Of a stretch of 64,000 nt of DNA, positions 1 to 9,400 are shown one piece after another; the first letter of the stretch is position 1; each line of letters starts with the position of its first letter. The translations under genes and the position numbers were made by a program. The DNA lies in assembly GCF_001640805.2 (NCBI RefSeq), contig NC_066837.1:22646804-22710803 (forward strand), given 5' to 3'. Under the pieces are notes generated by a model that saw nothing but the letters and a program-made list of their open reading frames with translations, was not told the origin of the DNA and did no database searches. The stretch is from Lates calcarifer (Eukaryota; Chordata; Actinopteri; Centropomidae).

Positions 1-707
1 ACTATTTCAATTAACAGAGTAAAACCAGTCTGACCAAACTAAATAACAAAATAAACAGATAGAAGGGGGAATACAGAAGTACCAAAGCAACAATATTAAA
101 TGATAGTGTAAGATTTGGGTTGATCTATGAATGGACATGGAATATAGCATCCATAATTATGGATTGTTGTGTTTTCGTTTCAACAGTGAGTCCTCTTCAA
201 CGGAGGCCACCATGTTTCAAAATCTTTAAAGGAATTGTGTTTGAAAATTTGGGAAAATATACTCATTTGTTTTCTCACCAAGAGTTACCAAGAAGATTAA
301 GACCACTCCCATGATGTATGTTCAGTAAATATGAGGCTACAGGCAGCAGGTGGTTAGCTTAGCTTAGCAAACCGCTCCAGCTTCTTCTATTTAAAGGACA
401 AATATGTGAATTGATCTTCTTATCTAAAACTCATCAAGAAAGCAATTAAGCAAGTTTCCCAGAATTGTGATCTGTTCCTTTAAGTAATCTACACTGATAT
501 ATTTGTCTCATTCTAGAAAGGAACTTTTTAAAATCTTTCTTTGCTATGTCCACAAATGGTTTGTAATATGTCAATTTTTTTATTCATTAATTGTTAATTT
601 CATAATATTCATCCTCTCTTTGCTCCTGTCTATGGTTTGTTGCTCGGCAGTGACCATCAGTTATATTTGTATATTTTCTAATAATGTCCATATCTCTCTG
701 TATGCAG
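1..707. other. Presumed intron of the tmc8 gene, with a dispersed-repeat fragment
   Basis: No exon with TMC similarity or convincing splice sites was recognised here. The stretch 330-485 (ggttagcttagcttagcaa and following, ending near a ttcctttaa) resembles a dispersed teleost element also seen near 4725-4945 and, in reverse orientation, 56825-57000. Confidence 0.45.
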
Positions 708-1670
708 TTCACAGTCCTGCGGTGCTGTGTTGCAGAGCAGCGAATGTTTCGAGCCTCCAGTTCTTCAGTTTTATTCCACTTCATGTTGCTGCTTGGTCTC
801 TTCATGGCTGCAACCACAGTGGGCGTCAACATCTACCAAGTCAGAATGGACAATACGTACATGCACTCTTTTTACTCTAACTTTGTTCTTTTGCAGTTAT
901 TGTTAGAGAAAACAGCACTGCATCCAAACCTGTCAGTATGTTCATTTTCAGTGCTGCCTACTTGGGACATTTCTCCAATTTGTGCCCTCCCGTTTTTTTT
1001 CCAGGTCACTCTGTGGTCCATTTGCAAATGGAGAAACAGTATTTAATGTGACAGGAGTGTGTGTGGACAGTCTACCCAGCCTGGCACAGAGCACTCTCCG
1101 CTACCTGGCCTCTGAGGCCTTCGCCCTGCCGCTAATACTCACTGAAGTGTAAGTAGCACCAGCTCCATATTAGCAGAGTGAGGAAACATATGCACAGCTA
1201 CATACATGTAATGATCACCAATCATTCGATTACCAAGTTGTTTTATAAAGTAGATGTTCAGTGCTCTCTACTGATCTGCTGGTCTTTAAATGTAACATGA
1301 AACACATTCTGTTTCCTCAGTATAATCTTAACCTCATATGTGTCACGGGGTCGAGCCAATCAGAGGGCCATTGAGAGACTGAAAGACATGCTAGTTATGG
1401 TAAGTCACATGTCATCAATAGACTTACATACGTAGAAATTTGTCACAGAAAGACTATCTGCGTGTTATGCTTTTCTGCTGTGTGTGCAGCCATGTTGTGT
1501 GTATAAATCAGAATGGGTCTCCCCCACAGACCAGTTCAGATAAGCGTTTCCTGGTGAAACAGCACACCACACTGCTCAAACATAAGAAGGACACACACAG
1601 AATCAATTCTGCGGCCATCAGAGAGGACGCCCCGCTCAGTTGCTGTGAAGATCCCCCTCCACCAATGTAA
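708..1670 (+). CDS. tmc8: TMC family transmembrane channel-like protein, C-terminal part (probable tmc8)
   Basis: Only the 3' end of the gene is in the window. Four exons join in frame: 708-856, 1005-1148, 1321-1399 and 1530-1670 (stop TAA). Together they encode about 170 residues. The first exon carries a hydrophobic helix (RASSSSVLFHFMLLLGLF), and the second begins with the CGPF motif that follows this helix in TMC proteins. A second membrane helix follows, then the basic ANQRAIERLKDML segment and DKRFLVKQ, matching the TMC family C-terminus. TMC proteins are multi-pass membrane proteins; TMC6/TMC8 act in zinc handling and lymphocyte or keratinocyte antiviral control in mammals. Assignment to tmc8 rather than another TMC rests on position: human TMC8 lies next to C17orf99 and SYNGR2 on the same strand. 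Upstream exons were not found in 1-707. Family call is fairly firm; paralogue is inferred. Confidence 0.72.
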
Positions 1671-1777
1671 ACTGATTAAAGTGCTCAAGCTGACAGGCCT
1701 GTCTGTCTACACACTTCCACTGAGATATAAAGCACTGGTCTGGCTGACCACAGCCTGGAGGCCTTTAGCTGCCTGTA

Positions 1778-1783
1778 AATAAA
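1778..1783 (+). other. Polyadenylation signal of tmc8
   Basis: An AATAAA hexamer lies about 110 bases after the TMC stop codon, the first such signal downstream on this strand. Confidence 0.5.
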
Positions 1784-2214
1784 AAGTAAAAGACTGATGA
1801 ACTCTTAATTTTTACAGATATACAAAGATAAGAAGTGTAGGTTTTTTCTGTAACAGGTCACAGTCTTCTTAATTCAATCCTCATATAATGTGCTCTCAAA
1901 TTTTAATGTTGGTTTTGAGTGTGTTAAGCTTGGTTTATGTCATTTATAGACACTGTATAAACTTTTTTCAGTGTAAATGAATATACTCATAGATTCATGG
2001 ACATAATATCCATAGTTATGATCCAAAATGTCACTGTATATGTATCCAGTTAAATGTGAATGTTTTTCAAATATAAAGCTCATGAAAATGTTTGTGGTTT
2101 GTGCAGTTTCTAAAACTTTATTTGTTATCAATATCGCACGATTGTTGAAATTAAGCCAAATACGCAGCCTAATATGCTATCTACATGCAACACATGTGTA
2201 ACACCCCCAGCCCT

Positions 2215-2258
<44 letters not shown>

Positions 2259-2327
2259 TGGATTCACACACACATATAACTAAAAGCTCGAGAAAACCAT
2301 GTCAAAGATAAAAAACACAGCACTGTT
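1784..2327. other. Intergenic spacer with a CA microsatellite
   Basis: AT-rich spacer between tmc8 and Ig receptor gene A. It contains a (CA)n tract at about 2215-2257 directly upstream of the gene A start codon. No gene is seen; the promoter of gene A should be here but no clear TATA box was picked out. Confidence 0.5.
2215..2257. repeat. (CA)n microsatellite
   Basis: About 40 bases of uninterrupted CA dinucleotide, roughly 70 bases upstream of the start codon of Ig receptor gene A. Confidence 0.95.
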
Positions 2328-5300
2328 ATGAAGACTCTACAGACTCGTAATTTGTTGCCAATTCTAGGTGAGTTAGCTGAATTTTATTTAAAACGGCAGC
2401 ATAAATAAATAATTGAATGCTCTAAAGTTCTTACTGAAATGTGTTGTTGATTTTGTTTTCAGCTCTGGCAAGTTTGTTCGTCAAGATAAGTAAGTTTGTT
2501 TAAGTGGTCCTTAAGATATGGAGCTCACGTTTCTGAGATCTTGTGTTTGTCCTTTCTCATTCATTTTATCTGCTCTTACTTTATTTAAAACTTGTTATAA
2601 GTAAAATCACTATTACCATTACATTACTATTACATGTCTGTTTTTAGGTGGATCAGTCTCTCTCCACCCTGTCCTGACTGGCCCTGACATGGCCTACCTT
2701 GGCTCGAGGGTGGCTTTCCGCTGTATTGCACCTAATGCCTCTCTGCCGGTCACCTATGAACTGATAGGGGATGGTGGTGTCCTGATGCGCACAGGCACCG
2801 ACCAAGGGGATCAACATGCATCATTCTTCCTGAAGGTCACCGCATCATCGGAGGGTTCCTACCACTGCAAGGCTACGATTGGAGGAAGCACAGGAGTCAG
2901 CAACATCATCAAGCTGACTGTAGTTAGTGAGTACCAGACACCAGTTATTTTACAAGCTTAACCTCTTCCTCTCCGCCCCAACCATCTATCATTCTCTCAT
3001 TTCTAGCTCCAGCATCAAATACCAGAGTGACCTCTGAACCCTTCCCCCCAGTCGTGTACGAGGGGTCACGTATCGTCCTGAGCTGCACCATCACAAAGGG
3101 CTCCCACCTCTCCTATACCTGGCTTTTCAACAGGAAGGAAGTAACGTCTTCAACCTCTCCCTTTTTCCACCTCAATGGGAACCAGCTAGTGATGGAGAAG
3201 GTGACCCCAGAGCACGCTGGGCACTACTCTTGCATTGCTTGGTCCAGGGTCCATGACGTCAGGAGGTTTTCAAGCAGCACAGAGATCCAGGTGACAGTCA
3301 AAGGTATATATCAACAAAAAGCATGAAGGTAGTAGAGTAAACTGAACACTAAACTGAAATATCTCAACAGCTGTTGGATGGATTTGCGTCAAATCAGACA
3401 TTCGTGGTTTTCAGAGGATAAATCCTACTAACTTTGGTGATCCTCTGACTTTTCCTACAGTGCCACGATGAGGTTGACATTTTTGGTTTTTAGTGAATTC
3501 CCTCAACATGTATGTGATAGATTGCCACATTCCACATTCACACTGAGTTATGCTGAAACATTTGAACATTTAGGAATTTCAAATGTTATTACAACACCCT
3601 CCACTTTTCTAACAAGGACCTCTGCAAAATTTTGGAATCTGGTTGAGGAAATCTGTTTCCCATTCAGCACTGATGTCGGGCAGTACTGTCTCACAGTACA
3701 CAACTCACAGTCAGTTTTTTCCAGTTCATCCCAAAGGTGTTGGTTGCTGTAGCATTAAGAGTTACCCTAATTGGACACAAGTGGACTAGTCCAAACCATG
3801 AAAAACAACCCTCAATTCAAAAGTATGCAATCACAGTCCATATACTTTATATATATATTTATTCACCTGCATGAGATGTTCTTTTATATTTATTTAACTG
3901 CTGTCTGACATGTGCTGTATCATTTCTCTCATCTGCCATCATCTCCCCTCTTCATTTCTCCACCAGTTTATATATCAAAACCGAGGATCTCTTTCTCCAT
4001 CTTCAAAGTAGGAGACAGTTACCATGGCAACGTTACCTGCTGGTCAACAAGAGGGAGTCATCCAGTCAACTTCTCACTTTCAATAGACGACAAAGAAGTG
4101 GCATCCACCACTGCAACCGAATCCCTCACTGCTTGGTTCCCTGTTGCCATGGTACCTGGGCGGGATATGGGCGTGGCTCAATGCCAGGCAAAAACTGAGA
4201 TGCAGAAGCTGATGAGTGAACCTGTATCTCTGGAAGTAGGTATGAGCTATAAAGACATATGAAGGAGATGTGTCCGGCTGTGATTCCCTACCTTTATCCT
4301 CACCCTCTTCATTAACCTCCCTCTCTCCCTTCCCTGTTTGTCCCAGTCCCGGTTGGAGGTGATGTCAAAGTGGAGGTGGAATATCTCTACAGAGCTGACT
4401 CCAAACTGGCCGTTGCCAGGCTGAGCTGTCAAGTCGGCAGGGGAACTTTCCCTTACATCTCCTGGCTCTTTAATGACTCTGTCCTTCCCTCTGAGACACA
4501 TGTGGACTCCCACTTTCAGCCTGTCCTGCCTGACTTTGCCCTCGCCGACCGCAGACGAATCCTCATCCTCCCTAAGCTGGGCCCAGAGGAGTCTGGGTGT
4601 TACCGCTGCAGGGTCAGGGACAGTTATGATGACTCTGGGCCCTGGGTGGAGAGTGTAGCTGTGCTGGTCAAGGTCACAGGTGAAAAGATTATGGCTAAGT
4701 GTAAAAGTAATCTTAGAGGAACAGTTTAATCCTTACACTTTGGTTTTTGTACAGATTAAGTCAATGAGACATAATGTCTTAATTATTGAGCCCCTTGTTT
4801 CCAGTGGTTAACTGGCTCCTGACTGGAGAGTAATATTTACAATAGAAACATGAAAGAGGCATCAGTTTTCTCACCTGGCTCTTCACAAGACGCCAAAAAA
4901 AGCATATTCCATTTTCAAAATGTTGAACTATTCCTTTAACAGACCTCCTTTTTTAAATCCAGGCTCATCTTTACATTTGACATGTGTCTTTTTAGAAATG
5001 TCTTCTTTTTGTGGGAACTTTACCACATCATACTTTTTACTCTCAATCAGACAGGATCCTTAACTCCATGCCTCGAGCAACGTCTTCCACTGAAACACCA
5101 CCAAGTAAAAAGCACATATTGTATGTTTAAATGACTTACATGCTAGCTCCACAGTATGTCAAACTTCACTGGCCTTGTCCCTTCTCTTCCACAGAGGTTT
5201 TCATGTCCACCATTGAGGTTATCGCCATAGCTTTCTGCTGCTTCCTTGTCCTGATGATGGTGGTGTATGTAGCCTGTATTTACAGGATGTTTGACCGCAA

Positions 5301-5604
5301 CCGAGGTGTGTGTGTTCGTATTTGTGTGAAGGAGAAATTCTCTGACTGGAAACATGCAACTGAATTTATATTAAATGTTTCTATTTCCTCGCTTCTCGCC
5401 TCTTTTTCAGCCCCTGACCACATTTCTACACCAAAGTAAGCTTTTTTTTTATCTCAGTAGGAGTGGTCTCTGTATAATAAACCAACCAGTTCAACAGTGT
5501 TTGTACCTTCTCATCTCAGTTCTGATGCACCTCCTGTGTCTGCACCCGCGTTGCAGTTGGGCAGCGAGATGGCTGCTACCTCCTCCATAGACTGTGATGC
5601 CTAG
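2328..5604 (+). CDS. Ig-superfamily receptor A: four Ig domains, one TM (FCRL/PECAM-like, IL-40 locus)
   Basis: Exons 2328-2367, 2463-2489, 2648-2926, 3007-3303, 3967-4239, 4347-4679, 5195-5305, 5411-5435 and 5520-5604 join in one open frame of 489 residues. Exons 1 and 2 encode a split signal peptide (MKTLQTRNLLPILALASLF); exon 2 is a 27-base mini-exon. Four Ig-like domains follow, one per exon: about residues 23-115, 116-214, 215-305 and 306-416, each with paired cysteines (for example RVAFRC/YHCKA and RLSCQV/YRCRV). Residues about 417-453 hold a transmembrane helix (VIAIAFCCFLVLMMVVYVAC) and a short basic stop-transfer. The tail is short with no tyrosine motif seen. All Ig exons are phase 1. 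Split signal peptide and domain style resemble FCRL/PECAM1-type receptors; ligand unknown. The gene lies where mammals carry C17orf99 (IL-40). Alternative exons at 5051-5104 and 5863-6031 are possible. Confidence 0.8.
3355..3590 (+). repeat. Dispersed teleost repeat, family 1 (gene A intron)
   Basis: The segment runs from gttggatggatttgcgtcaa through ctttggtgatcctctgactt to gatgaggttgacatttttgg. Related text occurs at 60140-60380 in the same orientation and at about 7265-7580 in the opposite orientation. It is non-coding and looks like an old interspersed element. Confidence 0.55.
4725..4945. repeat. Dispersed teleost repeat, family 2 (gene A intron)
   Basis: Begins agaggaacagttt and ends ttgaactattcctttaa, a pair of end phrases seen around other elements in this window (for example 62035-62060 and 17760-17790 for the second). 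Probably a short non-autonomous element. Confidence 0.4.
5051..5104 (+). other. Possible optional stalk exon of Ig receptor A
   Basis: A 54-base segment bounded by an AG acceptor (tctcaatcag) and a GT donor (gtaaaa) is open in the gene frame and phase 1-1, so it could be included or skipped without shifting frame. It would add a short Ser/Thr/Pro-rich juxtamembrane stalk (ATSSTETPP) between Ig domain 4 and the TM helix. Transcript evidence is needed; this is inference from sequence. Confidence 0.35.
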
Positions 5605-5862
5605 AGTCAGGTATACAGGCCATCAAAACACAGAACAGTATACAACATGCACATAAACAATTATTTTAAATCAGTTAATTATGACATGTTATCTAATAAC
5701 ACTCTACAGGTCCCAGAGATTCCTATAACTTCTTAGAGAAGTAATGACATGTAAATATAAATTCTTAGCAAAATTCCTGGAAAAGACTGTTTCATTTGGC
5801 ACTGGTTACATGGAAAATAGGTGCAGTATTTAACTCTCTCTCTCTCTCTCTCTCTCCCTCAG

Positions 5863-6031
5863 TTGTAGAGACAGTGTGACACAGGATGAAGAACCTGCAT
5901 CAAATTCATCACCTCTTCATGCAAATTTCCATTATTCCATTTTAAATCTGCAGCTTTTTGCTCTTATTGTTGTACTACTTATCCTGTCCTACCAAGTTAC
6001 ATATAAGAAACCAGTGGAACATTCAGTTTAA
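5863..6031 (+). other. Alternative or 3'-untranslated terminal exon of Ig receptor A, with a hydrophobic ORF
   Basis: A strong CT-rich acceptor ends at 5862. If spliced directly from the exon ending at 5435 (phase 2), the frame stays open to a TAA at 6029-6031 and would encode an acidic stretch, then a hydrophobic segment (LNLQLFALIVVLLILSYQV) and a short basic end. If spliced from a donor near 5612, after the 5604 stop, it is simply 3' UTR. Both are compatible with the sequence. Confidence 0.45.
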
Positions 6032-6089
6032 AAGAGAGACATTATTATATGTATTTTTCAGCAAAACTACTGTATACTGTCATTTTCCA

Positions 6090-6095
6090 AATAAA
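6090..6095 (+). other. Polyadenylation signal of Ig receptor A
   Basis: AATAAA about 60 bases after the end of the terminal exon ORF and 300 bases before the start codon of receptor B, marking the boundary between the two genes. Confidence 0.6.
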
Positions 6096-6400
6096 AATTC
6101 TTAAACTTAAAATGTTGTTGTTTCTTATTAGACCAGTGAAACAGTTATGTTTGACTTATGTTGTTTTTTCAAAATATAAAAGCATGACAGTTTTGGCATG
6201 AGTGGATGTTTCCAGAGAGGGAGGGTGCAGCAGGGAGGTGTAGCATAATGCTATCAGTTATTTGCACATGTCTCTAAATGCACGTGTGTGTATTTTTTCA
6301 ACCCTCCCTTCGTAACTGTCAAAACTCCTGCGTTACACCGCATAGTGTGATCATATTTGAAGTCTTCAGTTGTATTAATGTCAGTAGTTTTTCTTTAAGA

Positions 6401-9400
6401 ATGTTTGCTTCTCTCTTGATGGTCATGCTGGGTAAGCTAATCAACACAAACTGCACTACAGTAAACATAGCATCTCACAGTCTGAAACTTTCTGTTTGAT
6501 TTCTTTTTCCTCTCTACAGGACTGTGTTACTGTACCAAGGAGAGCAGTAAGTTAGTTGTATTGTTTGATTGTGTGTCTGTGCATCATCATCAGATAATAT
6601 TAAAAGGGTATTTTGTAGCTCATGATTCTTTCTGTTGAGTGTTTGTGCAGTTTTGTTTTATTTATTTTTTAATAGCTAAGTTAATTCTTGGGATCCCACA
6701 ACTGACTGGCCCTTCGGAGGCTAAGGTGAAAGACACTGTAGAAATGAAATGTGAACTGCCAACCTACCCAAAGGATGAATCTATTCTGCTGCAGTTATTC
6801 CAGTGAGTATTAATACATTAATTAATCATTGAATTAAAGTACATTGAATAATGGTAGAAAGTCCCTCTAACTATCAGCCTTCTCTAGGAGGGGTAACACT
6901 GACAAGTTGCTGGGTGAATTCACCTCCCTGGATGGGCAGACTGCACAGTTCTACTTGGTAATCAAAACTTCCCATGAGGGAAACCTGGAGTGTGTGGCCA
7001 GTGGACAGAACAACTCTGACATAGAGCCCACAGTCAGCAGCAAACACTACCTGACGGTCATTGGTGAGTCTCTTTATTACCTGGGATATATTATATATCA
7101 TATATGTATTGCTTCCCTCTAACACAGATCAATGTACACATTGATATTTGTGAATGCTCAACACAGATGGATACTGTTAAGTGTGTTAGCAGGCTAACAT
7201 TTACTAACTAGTGTCAAAAACGAAGTACAGCTGAAGGTCAATGGGAATGTTATTAGTTAAGCAAATATTTGGTCACAAACCAAAATGTGTGAATTGAAAT
7301 TTTGACCTAATGATGGCACCGGAGGAAAAGTTAAGGGATCATCAAAGTTATTAGAATCTACCCTCTGGAGACCTTGAACCTCCATACCTGATTTCACAAC
7401 AATCAAAGTAATAGTTAAGATATTTCACTAAGAAAACAAAAACATCAACCTCATGGTTGTGCTGGGAGAAAAGTAAAAGGACTACTGAGATTTGTAAGAT
7501 TCATCCCACAGGGACCATGAGTGTTTGTACAAAATGTCATGGCAATCAATCCAATAGTCTGTGGCTGACAGAACAACATTGCCATTGAAAAGACCAAAAG
7601 AAAAATCCCAGACAAATCACACTTGGACACAATTATAACTTTTTTTGGCCAGATTAAGAATAAAGATTAAGAAAAGAAAGATTATGTAGGTGTTGACCAT
7701 GAAGACAGGAAACTCAACTCTAGAGATCAATGGATCAATTCTAGCAAAACTTTTTTTCACCAATAAAAATTACAGTTTGTTTGAAACAAAACCAGGATCT
7801 CAGTCTGTTGCTGTGTTTGTCCTGCAGACCCTGTGAAGGGTGCAGAGATTGTTGTCCATTCAGGTTCAAAGGAGTTCTTTGAGGGGCGGCCGCTGGAGCT
7901 ACTCTGTAAACTAGTGGCTGGAACTCATGTGTCCTATGACTGGCTGCTGAATGGTCAGCACATCTCTCAGTCTCCTGTCCACTTTGCTTCAGGCAACCGT
8001 CTCTTGATCAACAGGTTAGTGGAATCCCATCCAGACAGTCCATGGACATCTGCTGCTGCATTATTAAGTGGTTGCTATGGTGTTGCCATAGCTATGGAAT
8101 TGTGAGTGGTGGAACAATTTGATTATTTGTTCACTCTTCAGTACTGAGGGTGATGTATACATAAAACGAGGGCTATACCAAATGGTTGCTAAGTGGTTGG
8201 TGGTGTGCTGCTAGGCGGTCGCTATGGAGATTACTGCAAGTTAATAGGGAGTACTCCTGGGGTTGATAGGACATACTTTCTGTTTATAGTAGTCACATGA
8301 TAGTCATTATTTATAGCAGTAGAGTATGAATAACTTGAGGAGTGTCATAATTATTAACTATGACTGAGCTCCCTCAACAAACATCTTAAGTGCGAGTAGT
8401 AAATCAGAAAATTTCTGAAATTCTATTCTTTGTTACTCTCAGTACCACTTCAGAACACAGCGGCTCCTACACATGTAAGGCTACCAACCAGTACAAGGGA
8501 GAAGTCTTCACCTCTGAAAGCTCTGAAGTTAAAATCACAGTCAAAGGTTAGTTGTCTGCTCTGGTGAATAAACTCTCAGGGTTGTTGTTTCTTATAAGAC
8601 CAGTTAAACAATTACACTCGACTTCACCTCAGTACATGCTAATCAGTACATGCAGTACAAACTGCACTACACTATACTTAGCATCTCACAACTGTAGACT
8701 TGTAAACTATTTGATTTACCCTTCGTCCCTACAGGGTTGTGCTACTGTCGCAACAGTTGTATTGTTTGATTGTGTGTCTGTGCATCATCATCAGATAATA
8801 TTAAAAGGGTATTTTGTAGCTCATGATTCTTTCTGTTGAGTGTTTGTGCAGTTTTGTTTTATTTATTTTTAATAGCTAAGTTAATTCTTGGGATCCCACA
8901 ACTGACTGGCCCTTCGGAGGCTAAGGTGAAAGACACTGTAGAAATGAAATGTGAACTGCCAACCTACCCAAAGGATGAATCTATTCTGCTGCAGTTATTC
9001 CAGTGAGTATTAATACATTAATTAATCATTGAATTAAAGTACATTGAATAATGGTAGAAAGTCCCTCTAACTATCAGCCTTCTCTAGGAGGGGTAACATT
9101 GACAAGTTGCTGGGTGAATTCACCTCCCTGGATGGGCAGACTGCACAGTTCTACTTGGTAATCAAAACTTCCCATGAGGGAAACCTGGAGTGTGTGGCCA
9201 GTGGACAGAACAACTCTGACATAGAGCCCACAGTCAGCAGCAAACACTACCTGACGGTCATTGGTGAGTCTCTTTATTACCTGGGATATATTATATATCA
9301 TATATGTATTGCTTCCCTCTAACACAGATCAATGTACACATTGACATTTGTGAATGCTCAACACAGACACACATTTCTCACAGGGTAAGTCATTATAAGG

